Notes: generated by a model not told the origin, from the letters alone. DNA of 64,000 bases from Wocania ichthyoenteri Th78 (GCF_000789235.1 NZ_KN525716.1:310001-374000), one strand, 5' to 3'. Shown: positions 1 to 7,791, numbered from the stretch's first letter. Translations and numbers: made by a program.

Positions 1-1075
1 AAAACTAACTATTAACGATACACATTTACAGTTCGACAACAGCTTGTTTTTTAATATAAATAATGCATCAAAAATTAATGTATTATCGATAAATGAAAGT
101 GACGATTCGTTTTTAAAACGCATTTATAATGCTACTGAATTTAATTACACTTCAACTTCAATCAACCAATTAAATTACAATCTTTTAGATAGTCAACATC
201 TTATTATTTTAAACGAATTAAACACCATTCCTAACGCATTAATTTCTGCTATAAAAGCATTTACAGACCAAGGTGGTTCGCTGATTGTAATTCCTTCAAA
301 AGACATCACAAAAACGTCATATAACGCACTTCTTTTAAACCACGCTATTTATTTTAATGATGTAATTACAACTGAAAAACGCATTACAACCATAAACTAT
401 TCGCATCCTTTATATAGCAATGGGGTGTTTGAAAAACAGGTACGCAATTTTCAATACCCGAAAGCAAATAGCTTTTACAATGTGACTTCAAATGTGGCTT
501 CAAAAGTTTTGAGTTTTGAGGATAACAAAGCCTTTTTGTATCAAAATCAAAATACATTTATATTTACTTCGGCTTTAAATAGCGCTAATTCAAACTTTAA
601 AAATTCGCCTTTAATTGTTCCCACGCTTTATAATATTGCGAAATTCAGCTTTAAAATTCCACAATTGTATTACACTATTGGCGAAGAAAACAGGTTTGAT
701 GTTGATATAAAATTACAACAAGATGACATTTTATCGTTGGTAAATGATGATATAAATATGATTCCGAAACAGCAATACTTCAACAATAAAGTCGCCATTA
801 ATACGTCTGAAAACCCATTGATTTCTGGTACATACTCCATAAAAAATAGAGCTAAAACCATTGCAAATGTTAGCTATAATTATAATAGAAATGAAAGTGA
901 TTTAGTTTACAGCAATCTTTCAAATTTAGAGGGTGCAACTGTAAGCAATTCTATTACAGAAATTTTCGATACTTTAAAAAGTGACTCAAAAATTAATGCG
1001 CTGTGGAAATGGTTTGTTATTTTTGCGCTAGCATTATTGCTTATTGAAATGCTCATCTTAAAATATTTTAAATGA
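1..1075 (+). CDS. BatA/aerotolerance-type membrane protein, C-terminal part (5' truncated by window)
   Basis: The reading frame is open from the first base (KLTINDTHLQF...), so the gene starts before the window; the TTG at 44 is not a credible start. What remains is about 357 residues of a mostly soluble region followed by one C-terminal hydrophobic segment (WFVIFALALLLIEMLIL) and a short basic tail. This fits the C-terminal half of flavobacterial BatA-domain proteins, which are anchored in the inner membrane and carry a large extracytoplasmic region; the BatA/VWA part itself is not visible. Its stop overlaps the next start (ATGA), implying translational coupling with the dihydroorotase-like gene. 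The family assignment rests on overall layout and context, so it is moderate. Confidence 0.6.
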   Translation, partial: KLTINDTHLQFDNSLFFNINNASKINVLSINESDDSFLKRIYNATEFNYTSTSINQLNYNLLDSQHLIILNELNTIPNALISAIKAFTDQGGSLIVIPSKDITKTSYNALLLNHAIYFNDVITTEKRITTINYSHPLYSNGVFEKQVRNFQYPKANSFYNVTSNVASKVLSFEDNKAFLYQNQNTFIFTSALNSANSNFKNSPLIVPTLYNIAKFSFKIPQLYYTIGEENRFDVDIKLQQDDILSLVNDDINMIPKQQYFNNKVAINTSENPLISGTYSIKNRAKTIANVSYNYNRNESDLVYSNLSNLEGATVSNSITEIFDTLKSDSKINALWKWFVIFALALLLIEMLILKYFK

Positions 1076-2328
1076 ACATACTTATAAAGTCTGCTACAAT
1101 TATTGATTCCAAAAGCGAGTTTCATAACACAACTCAAGATGTATTAATTGAAAAAGGTGTGATTTCAAAAATTGGAAACCACTTAAAAAACCCAAAAAAT
1201 TATCAAGAGATTACATTAGACAACTTGCATATATCTCAAGGTTGGTTTGATAGTAGCGTGTGTTTTGGAGAACCTGGTTTTGAAGAACGCGAAACGATTA
1301 CGAACGGACTTAAAACCGCAGCTGCCTCTGGTTTTACGGCAGTCGCGATGCATGCCAATACAAATCCTGTAATCGACACCAATTCTGATATTACGTTTGT
1401 AAACTCAAAATCGGCAAACAATGCTGTTACTTTACTGCCCATTGGCGCGCTTACCGTGAATAGTAAAGGTGAAGGTTTAGCGGAATTGTTTGATATGAAA
1501 AGTGCTGGCTCAGTAGCTTTTTACGACTATAAAAAATCAATCTCTAATCCAAACCTTATGAAAATTGCGCTGCAATATGCAAGTAATTTTGATGGTTTAG
1601 TGTGCTCGTTTCCGCAAGAAAATAAAATTTCTGGACACGGTGTTATGAACGAAAATATAACAAGCACCACTTTAGGCTTAAAAGGAAACCCAGCTTTAGC
1701 TGAAGAATTACAAATAGCACGTGATTTATTTTTATTAGAATACACAGGTGGTAAACTACATATTCCAACCATTTCAACAGCAAAATCGGTAGATTTAATT
1801 AGAGCTGCTAAAAAAAAGAAATTAGATGTGAGTTGTAGTGTCGCTATTCATAATCTGTATTTTACTGATGACACTTTAAATGATTTTAACACACACTTTA
1901 AAGTATTGCCACCACTAAGAACCCAGCATGATGTTGAGGCACTAATTGAAGGCATTAAAGATGGCACAATTGATATGGTTACAAGCGACCACAACCCTAT
2001 AGACATTGAACAAAAAAAGATAGAATTCGATCATGCCGATTACGGCACTATCGGGCTTGAATCTGCTTTTGGAGCTTTACAAAACATTTTTACAACTAAA
2101 AAAACGATAGATATTTTAACCAAAGGAAAAGCGAGATTTGGATTAGAAAACACTCCAATACATATTGGTAACACACTCAATATTGCACTTTTTAACCCCG
2201 ATTTAAAATATACATTTACAAGAAAGAATATTATTTCGAAATCTAAAAATGCCATTTTTGAAAACGAAACTTTAAAAGGAAAAGTTTATGGTATTATTTC
2301 GAACAACAAAGTTTCTTTAAACTCATAA
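1072..2328 (+). CDS. Dihydroorotase-like amidohydrolase, probably catalytically inactive
   Basis: 418 residues with the amidohydrolase layout of type I dihydroorotase: an N-terminal beta-sandwich, then a TIM barrel ending in TSDHNP (304-309). Active enzymes have D-x-H-x-H followed by REPG after the first strand; here residues 57-69 read GWFDSSVCFGEPG, so both metal-binding histidines are missing. The usual CHVST and TPHHL histidine motifs are altered too (IPTIST, AIHNL). Loss of several metal ligands points to a non-catalytic paralogue, as in the inactive subunits that partner aspartate transcarbamoylase in some bacteria; that role is inference. It overlaps the upstream gene by 4 bp and is followed at 2 bp by a small membrane protein gene. 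Automatic annotation would call it pyrC. Confidence 0.8.
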   Translation: MNILIKSATIIDSKSEFHNTTQDVLIEKGVISKIGNHLKNPKNYQEITLDNLHISQGWFDSSVCFGEPGFEERETITNGLKTAAASGFTAVAMHANTNPVIDTNSDITFVNSKSANNAVTLLPIGALTVNSKGEGLAELFDMKSAGSVAFYDYKKSISNPNLMKIALQYASNFDGLVCSFPQENKISGHGVMNENITSTTLGLKGNPALAEELQIARDLFLLEYTGGKLHIPTISTAKSVDLIRAAKKKKLDVSCSVAIHNLYFTDDTLNDFNTHFKVLPPLRTQHDVEALIEGIKDGTIDMVTSDHNPIDIEQKKIEFDHADYGTIGLESAFGALQNIFTTKKTIDILTKGKARFGLENTPIHIGNTLNIALFNPDLKYTFTRKNIISKSKNAIFENETLKGKVYGIISNNKVSLNS

Positions 2329-2330
2329 TC

Positions 2331-2663
2331 ATGACACAGCAAGATATTGAAGAAGGCAAAGGTTTAGCCATAATAAGTTATTTAACTATTATAGGAACTA
2401 TTATTGCGTATTTTATGAATAACGATAAAAAGAATGTGTTTACTAGTTTTCATGTTAGACAATCGTTAGGCTTATGGCTAACCTATTTTGTACTGGCATG
2501 GGTTGTTAGTGCTGTAAATAGTTGGTTTGCCACTTTAGGTTTTTGGGCATTTTTTGGAATACTTTTTATTTATGCATTTATAAATGCTGTAGGTGGAAAA
2601 GCTTTAGAAATACCACTTGTTGGCGCTTTTTATCAAAAAATATTTTCAAATTTAGGTCGATAG
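2331..2663 (+). CDS. Small DUF4870-like integral membrane protein
   Basis: 110 residues with three hydrophobic segments (about 13-28, 44-62, 66-88). The pattern is typical of short DUF4870/Tic20-like proteins: an N-terminal EEGKGLAIISYLTIIGTIIAYFMN stretch broken by a charged NNDKKN loop, then FTSFHVRQSLGLWL. It lies 2 bp after the dihydroorotase-like gene and abuts the esterase gene directly (stop TAG followed by ATG), so the four genes from position 1 probably form one operon. A second, distant relative is encoded at 54337-54675. No biochemical role can be assigned. Confidence 0.7.
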   Translation: MTQQDIEEGKGLAIISYLTIIGTIIAYFMNNDKKNVFTSFHVRQSLGLWLTYFVLAWVVSAVNSWFATLGFWAFFGILFIYAFINAVGGKALEIPLVGAFYQKIFSNLGR

Positions 2664-3320
2664 ATGATTAACACACAACTTTCCTTACAACATATAATTC
2701 GAGAATCTACTTTAACAGAACAAGCACCATTATTAATTATGATGCACGGTTATGGTAGTGATGAAAACGATTTATTTTCGTTCGCTAACGAATTACCAGA
2801 AGAACTTTTTATTATCTCTGTAAAAGCTCCTTATCCATTACAACCTTATGGCAATGCGTGGTATGCTATTAACTTTGATGCCGATAAAGGCAAATGGAAC
2901 GATAACGAACAAGCTAAAGAATCATTGAATTTAATTGCCAATTTTATTGACGAAGCCGTAAATAATTATCCTGTAAACAAAAATAATGTGTCGCTTTTAG
3001 GATTTAGTCAAGGTACTATTTTAAGCTATGCTGTTGCGCTAACTTATCCTGAAAAAGTAAAAAACATTATAGCCTTAAGCGGCTATATTAATCAAGATAT
3101 TTTACCTGAAGCTATTAAACAGAAAAACTACGCTCATTTAGATTTTTACTGTTCACACGGTATTGTCGATCAAGTTATTCCTGTAGATTGGGCGCGACAA
3201 ACTTCACCTTTTTTAAATGCGCTCAACATTAAGTATGTGTATTCTGAATTCCCTGTAGGACACGGTGTTGCACCGCAGAATTTTTTTGAGCTTAAAGATT
3301 GGTTGAGTAAACGCATTTAA
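2664..3320 (+). CDS. Alpha/beta-hydrolase, phospholipase/carboxylesterase family
   Basis: 218 residues, the usual size for this single-domain cytoplasmic esterase family. The nucleophile elbow GFSQG is at 113-117 (Ser115), with Asp169 in GIVDQVIP and His200 in PVGHG completing the triad; the oxyanion-side HGYG is at 28-31. Members hydrolyse short acyl esters or lysophospholipids; the substrate here is unknown. The start directly follows the stop of the membrane protein gene, so it is likely the last gene of the operon. Immediately downstream the cassette array begins, so this gene marks the left chromosomal border of the accessory region. Confidence 0.85.
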   Translation: MINTQLSLQHIIRESTLTEQAPLLIMMHGYGSDENDLFSFANELPEELFIISVKAPYPLQPYGNAWYAINFDADKGKWNDNEQAKESLNLIANFIDEAVNNYPVNKNNVSLLGFSQGTILSYAVALTYPEKVKNIIALSGYINQDILPEAIKQKNYAHLDFYCSHGIVDQVIPVDWARQTSPFLNALNIKYVYSEFPVGHGVAPQNFFELKDWLSKRI

Positions 3321-3345
3321 GCTTCACGTGTTTATTTTTTTTAAT

Positions 3346-3461
3346 ATTTCTGTAAGAAAAATTAATTATCTTTACAGGATAACAGTAACAAAAAACTTAC
3401 TATATCCTGACTTATTTACGGGATATCGGTAATAAAAGTTACTATATAACGAGTTGGCAAA
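3346..3461 (+). repeat. Site 0: left-most, degenerate palindromic cassette site
   Basis: A hairpin CTGTAAG...CTTTACAG is followed by GGATAACAGTAAC (3377-3389), whose partner arm GTTACTATAT lies at 3438-3447. The right-hand box GTTGGCAAA (3453-3461) is the exact reverse complement of TTTGCCAAC (4104-4112) beyond the next gene. A second, imperfect direct repeat (GGATAaCaGTAA / GGATAtCgGTAA, starts 3377 and 3421, period 44) is also present. The central hairpin typical of the other copies is missing. I read this as the right-hand remnant or a diverged version of the same site family. Confidence 0.55.
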
Positions 3462-3478
3462 CATTTAAAACAAAAAAT

Positions 3479-4096
3479 ATGATAATAAAAATTATTCTTG
3501 GAATTGTAATATTAATTGTTCTAATGAATTTATTCCTCAAAGGAAAACGAAAAAAATTCATCAAAACTATAAAAACAGGAATATTAGGTACTAACTTGAC
3601 AGAAATTAAAAATCAACTCAAAAAATACGAGAATATTTCTGACATTATTAATATAGAAAACAAAAAATACTTAATTGTAAAAACTCTTCAAATGAGAACA
3701 TTTAAAGTATTTGAATTTGAAAATGATATTTGTACTGGTTTTTACATTAAAAGTACTGATATGGCTTATTCTTTACCAACTGACTTTAAGTACGATTTAG
3801 AATTTGATATTATTGAAGACGATAATTTTTTCACTCAAGGAATTGATACTTCCGAGCCGTTTAAAACGACTATTCCTAAATATTTAACTAACGGTTTATT
3901 AATTAGAACAAATAATAGATTTGGTAAATTTTTCAAGTCAATTCCTAGAAATGAAACTAAATATAGACCATTATCGATTTTTATATTAAATAAATCGGAA
4001 TTAGGATTAAATCAATTTATTAAGACTATTGAAAATGATCTTGCAAAAGAATTAATGGATTTTAATACTGATAAAATGGAAACAAGATTTTACTAA
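3479..4096 (+). CDS. Hypothetical protein with N-terminal membrane anchor (cassette 1)
   Basis: 205 residues; not recognised. An N-terminal hydrophobic segment (about 2-20, IIKIILGIVILIVLMNLFL) followed by GKRKKF suggests a type II anchor with the rest in the cytoplasm. The remainder is a mixed, charged domain without cysteines that look catalytic. It sits alone between site 0 and site A, and the 9-bp boxes on the two sides of the gene are perfectly complementary. There are 17 bp between box and start codon, so the gene carries little room for its own promoter. Cassette gene of unknown function. Confidence 0.7.
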   Translation: MIIKIILGIVILIVLMNLFLKGKRKKFIKTIKTGILGTNLTEIKNQLKKYENISDIINIENKKYLIVKTLQMRTFKVFEFENDICTGFYIKSTDMAYSLPTDFKYDLEFDIIEDDNFFTQGIDTSEPFKTTIPKYLTNGLLIRTNNRFGKFFKSIPRNETKYRPLSIFILNKSELGLNQFIKTIENDLAKELMDFNTDKMETRFY

Positions 4097-4103
4097 AAAA
4101 CGA

Positions 4104-4239
4104 TTTGCCAACAACGTATATAATCCATTGCTAGTGAAAGCTTACTTACGAAAATCCTCGCGGATTTTCTATTCGGTTTTTATTTGCTAAATTACGTGCT
4201 AAACCACGCAACGTATCATATACAAAACCGTTGTAAGTA
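4104..4239 (+). repeat. Site A: attC-like imperfect palindrome
   Basis: Left box TTTGCCAAC (4104-4112); left arm GTATATAATCCATTGC; central hairpin GAAAATCC-TCGC-GGATTTTC (4150-4169); conserved TTTGCTAAATTA block; right arm GCAACGTATCATATAC; right box GTTGTAAGTA (4230-4239). The arms pair (reverse complement of the right arm is GTATATGATACGTTGC), with about four extra bases on the right between arm and box. Left and right boxes share only AAC/GTT with each other. Each instead pairs with the box on the far side of its adjacent gene. Confidence 0.85.
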
Positions 4240-4263
4240 ATGCCGAAAAAACATTGTGCTTGA

Positions 4264-4677
4264 ATGAAAAACATAGTTCTAATTTCTTGTGTCAGTAAAA
4301 AACTGGACAGAAAGGCCACAGCGGAAAAGATTTATACAAGTTCTCTTTTCAAAAAGAATTTGACCTATGCAAAGTCATTAAATCCAAACGGAATTTTTAT
4401 ACTTTCTGCAAAACACGGACTTCTAAAATTGACAGACGAAATCGAACCTTATGACAAAACGCTGAATAAAATGAATGTCAGCGAAAGAAAGGAATGGTCA
4501 AAAATGGTTGTTAATCAGCTAAATTCTGTAGCGGATTTGAAAAATGACCAGTTCACTTTTTTAGCAGGAGACAAATACCGAAAGTACTTGTTGCCAGAAT
4601 TAGAACACATAAAAATTCCAATGCAAGGATTAAAAATTGGAGAACAACTTCAATGGCTTACTAAACAAAACAAATAA
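4264..4677 (+). CDS. DUF6884-type protein (cassette 2, first gene)
   Basis: 137 residues matching the DUF6884 pattern as I know it: an N-terminal strand with LISCVSKKLD (6-14, Cys9), then YTSSLFKK, ILSAKHGLL (46-54) and EPYDKTLNKM (61-70). The Cys/SAKHGL/PYD combination recalls small YaaA-like or base-handling proteins, but the reaction is unknown. Its stop and the next start share one base (TAATG), so it is translationally coupled to the GIY-YIG gene. The pair occupies one cassette, which is unusual, since such cassettes normally carry one gene. A role in DNA modification or defence is plausible but is inference. Confidence 0.7.
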   Translation: MKNIVLISCVSKKLDRKATAEKIYTSSLFKKNLTYAKSLNPNGIFILSAKHGLLKLTDEIEPYDKTLNKMNVSERKEWSKMVVNQLNSVADLKNDQFTFLAGDKYRKYLLPELEHIKIPMQGLKIGEQLQWLTKQNK

Positions 4678-5336
4678 TGAGCAAAATTTGTAACGAAATA
4701 CACGAAATTTTTAATGAATTAAAAGAACACTCATTTCCTTTCAACAATAAAGAAATACCGAAAAATGGAATTTATATTCTGTTTGAAAAGGGAGAGAAAT
4801 TTAATGGACTGAAAAGAATTGTAAGAATTGGAACTCATACAGGAGATAACCAACTTCAATCAAGATTAAAACAACATTTTGTTAAAGAAAATAAAGACCG
4901 TAGTATTTTTAGGAAAAATATTGGTAGAGCAATACTGAATTTAGAAAATGACAGTTTTTTAGAGCAATGGGAATTAGATTTGACAACAAGGGCTAATAAA
5001 GAAAAATATTTGGAGCAAATAGACTTTGAAAGACAACAAAGAATTGAGAAAAAGGTAACTGAATATATTCAAAACAATTTTTCATTTGCAGTTTTTGAGG
5101 TTTTGGAAAAAGAACAAAGGTTAAGGATTGAGTCAAGAATAATTTCTACAGTTTCAAATTGCACGAATTGTAAACCGAGTAAAAATTGGTTAGGATTATC
5201 CTCACCAAAGCAGAAAATAAAAGATAGTGGATTATGGTTAGTAAATGAATTATGGAAACAATCTTTATCAGAAAATGAACTGACCGAATTAAAAGAAATA
5301 GTAAAAAGCACTACTTACAACAATGGCTATAAGTAA
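4677..5336 (+). CDS. GIY-YIG-type nuclease-fold protein (cassette 2, second gene)
   Basis: 219 residues. The N-terminal region has NGIYILFEKGE (30-40), then IVRIGTHTG (48-56) replacing the YIG strand, Arg63 in LQSRLKQHF, and a later RIESRII with Glu152. These are the GIY, YIG, Arg and Glu positions of the GIY-YIG endonuclease fold. The tail SKNWLGLSSPKQKI is characteristic of the paired DUF6884/GIY-YIG proteins I recall. The final residues NNGYK and the stop are encoded inside the left arm of repeat site B, so the recombination site supplies the end of the gene. Likely DNA-acting; whether catalytically active is not proven. Confidence 0.65.
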   Translation: MSKICNEIHEIFNELKEHSFPFNNKEIPKNGIYILFEKGEKFNGLKRIVRIGTHTGDNQLQSRLKQHFVKENKDRSIFRKNIGRAILNLENDSFLEQWELDLTTRANKEKYLEQIDFERQQRIEKKVTEYIQNNFSFAVFEVLEKEQRLRIESRIISTVSNCTNCKPSKNWLGLSSPKQKIKDSGLWLVNELWKQSLSENELTELKEIVKSTTYNNGYK

Positions 5337-5448
5337 TTGCTTGTTCTCGCCTACTTCTGAAAATCCTCGCGGATTTTCAGTTTGGTGTGTACTTGCAAAG
5401 TTAAGTGCTAACCCGCGCAACTACTCATAGCCGAGACCGTTAGCATAC
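5312..5448 (+). repeat. Site B: attC-like imperfect palindrome
   Basis: Left box TACTTACAAC (5312-5321) is the exact reverse complement of GTTGTAAGTA in site A, across cassette 2. Left arm GGCTATAAGTAATTGC pairs with the right arm, whose reverse complement is GGCTATGAGTAGTTGC. Central hairpin GAAAATCC-TCGC-GGATTTTC (5359-5378). Right box GTTAGCATAC (5439-5448). Arm sequence differs from site A but complementarity is kept. The left part overlaps the last codons of the GIY-YIG gene. Confidence 0.85.
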
Positions 5449-5518
5449 ATTACGGAAAACCGCAATATCCATTCAAAATTTTGAAATAGATTTACAGCCA
5501 TTAGAAACCATCAACAGA

Positions 5519-6421
5519 ATGAAAATAAAACTACTTGCACTTACTTTTGGAATATTAACAATATTAGGTTGTTCAGACGGAGAAACCAAAAAGCAGTTAT
5601 CTGAATTAAAAACTGAACTTAAACAAACAAAAGCTGAATTGAATAACTGTTCGGCTGAATTGACTGAAATCAAGAATACAGCAGAAAATAGATTTATTCG
5701 AGCAAGAAAATTTCTTTCCGAAAATAACTTGAGTGAAGCAAAAATCGAGTTTCAAGGAATTGTAGAAAACTTTAAAGGAACTAATAACGCAAAAACTGCT
5801 TCCAAAGAAATTTCTAAAATTGACACTACAGTTAAACAACAAAGAATAGATGCAGAAAGAAAAAAAGCACTTGGTTATAAAATTTTAAAACCTACGACAA
5901 GAGTAAAATATGGTGATTTATCATTAAAATTTGACAAAATATGGAAAGGAAAACGTTGGTCTTTTGATGATTATGGTCATAAATATTTTTTGCGAGATGC
6001 TGAAAGAGGAAATAGTCACATAATGACAAGAGTTTCTGTAACTTCAGAAAACAATAATCCAACCTTACCACCAATTTTAGTTTACCAAATGAATAACGGT
6101 GAATTAAAATATTTGGGGACACAAGGTTATAAATTTAGAAGATGGAAAGATTATGGTTCTTATCTTGGAAACTACGCTGATTATGGAAACGATTTTTCTC
6201 ACTCAAAAACAATTCCTTTCAATTGTGGAGTTGAATTATCGAATGACGATTTGAAAAGCGGAACAATTTATGTCGTTCTCAAAAAACAAGGATGTTTTAA
6301 CCGAACTAAATCTGACTATGGGAACCCAGAAATTACTTATAAAGAAAGTTCTTGTAGTCCGAAAAGAATCCTAAAAGTGGCGGATTTTGATAATGATTAT
6401 ATATTACTAAAAAAACTATAA
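5519..6421 (+). CDS. Coiled-coil lipoprotein of unknown function (cassette 3)
   Basis: 300 residues beginning with a lipoprotein signal (MKIKLLALTFGILTILGC, lipobox LTILGC, Cys18), so it is predicted to be lipid-anchored in the envelope. Residues about 22-55 form a lysine/glutamate-rich heptad stretch (KKQLSELKTELKQTKAEL), likely a coiled coil, followed by a helical region resembling a TPR-type accumulation segment (RARKFLSENNLSEAKIEF). The C-terminal two thirds is a beta-rich domain with several cysteines (FNCGVEL, KQGCFN, SSCSPK). I do not recognise the C-terminal domain. Single gene between sites B and C, with perfectly complementary boxes GTTAGCATAC and GTATGCTAAC on its two sides. Confidence 0.75.
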   Translation: MKIKLLALTFGILTILGCSDGETKKQLSELKTELKQTKAELNNCSAELTEIKNTAENRFIRARKFLSENNLSEAKIEFQGIVENFKGTNNAKTASKEISKIDTTVKQQRIDAERKKALGYKILKPTTRVKYGDLSLKFDKIWKGKRWSFDDYGHKYFLRDAERGNSHIMTRVSVTSENNNPTLPPILVYQMNNGELKYLGTQGYKFRRWKDYGSYLGNYADYGNDFSHSKTIPFNCGVELSNDDLKSGTIYVVLKKQGCFNRTKSDYGNPEITYKESSCSPKRILKVADFDNDYILLKKL

Positions 6422-6426
6422 ATAAC

Positions 6427-6565
6427 GTATGCTAACAACGTGTATAATTCATTGCTAGTTCTAGCCTACTTGGAAATTCCTTCGGAATTTCCTCTGGTTC
6501 GTTTTTGTTTACTAAATTAGTTGCTGAAACACGCAACGAAATCATACACGAACACGTTGGCAGTA
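6427..6565 (+). repeat. Site C: attC-like imperfect palindrome
   Basis: Left box GTATGCTAAC (6427-6436) is the exact reverse complement of the site B right box. Left arm GTGTATAATTCATTGC pairs with the right arm (reverse complement GTGTATGATTTCGTTGC). Central hairpin GGAAATTCC-TTC-GGAATTTCC (6472-6492), a different stem sequence from sites A and B but fully paired. Right box GTTGGCAGTA (6556-6565). Confidence 0.85.
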
Positions 6566-6574
6566 ATATAAAAT

Positions 6575-7222
6575 ATGAACGAAAAAGAAACATTCGAACT
6601 TATAACAAACAGAATTTTATCCATTCAAAAAAACAAAGAAAAACCAATTCGAATAGCAATTAACGGAATTGAAGGAACTGGAAAAACTGTTATGGCTGAA
6701 AAATTGACTGAATATCTAAATTCAGAAAATATAAAGGCTATACAAGTCTCAATTGATGGATTTCATTTCAACAAAGAAGTACGATATAAACAAGGTCGTG
6801 ATTCTGCAAAAGGATATTATGAAGATTCATATGACGAAATAGCATTTGTGGAAAAAGTATTAAAATCATCTCAAACTGAATTTCCGAATTATACAATTGC
6901 CACACACGATTTAGAAACTGACGAATATTTAAATTTAGAACCAATAGAATTGGAAAAGAACACAGTTTTAGTAACTGATGGAGCATATTTGTTTAAACCA
7001 AATTATAGAACCCATTGGGATTTGAAAATTTATCTAAAAACAAGTTTTGAAATTGCAATGAAAAGAGGAATTGAAAGAGATAAAAATTCACTCGGAGGAA
7101 TTGACTTAACGAAAGAAAAGTACGAAAAGCGTTATCACAAATCTTCGAGAATGTATTTGAACGAAAACGAACCTGAAAAAATTGCTGATATTATAATTGA
7201 CAACTCTGATTTAATAATTTGA
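6575..7222 (+). CDS. Uridine kinase/phosphoribulokinase-fold P-loop kinase (cassette 4)
   Basis: 215 residues. A Walker A motif GIEGTGKT (31-38) follows a strand RIAIN; VSIDGFHF (about 58-65) matches the substrate-proximal Asp-Gly-Phe-His motif of the uridine kinase/pantothenate kinase group. VLVTDGAYLFKP resembles the E/DG strand before the lid, and KRGIERD fits the lid arginines. The protein is cytoplasmic. Substrate is probably a nucleoside or a small phosphorylatable metabolite, but it cannot be named. It starts 10 bp after the site C right box and is the only gene in its cassette; the flanking boxes GTTGGCAGTA/TACTGCCAAC are perfectly complementary. Confidence 0.75.
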   Translation: MNEKETFELITNRILSIQKNKEKPIRIAINGIEGTGKTVMAEKLTEYLNSENIKAIQVSIDGFHFNKEVRYKQGRDSAKGYYEDSYDEIAFVEKVLKSSQTEFPNYTIATHDLETDEYLNLEPIELEKNTVLVTDGAYLFKPNYRTHWDLKIYLKTSFEIAMKRGIERDKNSLGGIDLTKEKYEKRYHKSSRMYLNENEPEKIADIIIDNSDLII

Positions 7223-7238
7223 AAATAATTAAAAATAC

Positions 7239-7375
7239 TACTGCCAACACCGTATAAAATTAATTGCTGGTTTTAGCCTATTTACGAAAGTCCTCGCGGA
7301 CTTTCTATCTGTGATTTATTTGCTAAATTAGGTGCTTAAAACACGCAACTAATCTTATACAACAACGTTGTAAGC
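7239..7375 (+). repeat. Site D: attC-like imperfect palindrome
   Basis: Left box TACTGCCAAC (7239-7248) is the exact reverse complement of the site C right box. Left arm GTATAAAATTAATTGC pairs with the right arm (reverse complement GTATAAGATTAGTTGC). Central hairpin GAAAGTCC-TCGC-GGACTTTC (7286-7305); compared with A and B the stem carries a compensated A-T to G-C change. Right box GTTGTAAGC (7367-7375), followed 5 bp later by the IS end at 7381. Confidence 0.85.
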
Positions 7376-7419
7376 AATTATGACCCGTCCTGAATAAAGG
7401 CTACATAATTTTAAACATT

Positions 7420-7791
7420 ATGTATAAAAATGACAAAGTAATTAGACGGTATTCAGAACCTTTTAAACTGAAAATTCTTGACGAACTTAGTAAAGGTAAG
7501 CACACAAAGAGCGAACTTTGTAAACTCTACTCTATTGCACCTACAACGGTCAATGAGTGGATTAAAAAGTACAATCGTAAAGACTTAATGAACACCAGAG
7601 TAAAAGTGGAAACTAAAGACGAAATATCTAGAATTAAAGCACTGCAAAAAGAGATTGAACAGCTTAAAAAACTACTGTATAAAAAGGATCTAGATGCTTT
7701 GGTATTAGATTCATATCTGGAAGTTGCTGCTGAAGATCTAGGTTACAAATCTGTTGCTGAGCTAAAAAAAAAGCTAAGCATAAAGCCTTAA
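7420..7791 (+). CDS. IS3-family transposase OrfA
   Basis: 123 residues. The N-terminal helix-turn-helix (about 9-55, RRYSEPFKLKILDELSKGKH ... PTTVNEWIKKY) binds the IS ends, and a leucine-zipper-like helix follows (about 70-95, EISRIKALQKEIEQLKKLLY). Near its end the frame runs through nine adenines; the slippery heptamer AAAAAAG at 7767-7773 allows a -1 shift into orfB, the usual way an IS3 OrfAB transposase is made. The gene appears intact and its product alone probably acts as a regulator of transposition. Confidence 0.88.
   Translation: MYKNDKVIRRYSEPFKLKILDELSKGKHTKSELCKLYSIAPTTVNEWIKKYNRKDLMNTRVKVETKDEISRIKALQKEIEQLKKLLYKKDLDALVLDSYLEVAAEDLGYKSVAELKKKLSIKP

Noticed and set aside
4140-4175. 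Sites A-E as plain Rho-independent terminators
   Set aside because: The central hairpins have no T run, the conserved flanks and across-gene box pairing are not needed for termination; a secondary terminator effect remains possible.
4100-4250. CRISPR array from repeated palindromic units
   Set aside because: Units are ~135 bp, spaced by whole genes, and spacers are coding; no cas gene nearby.
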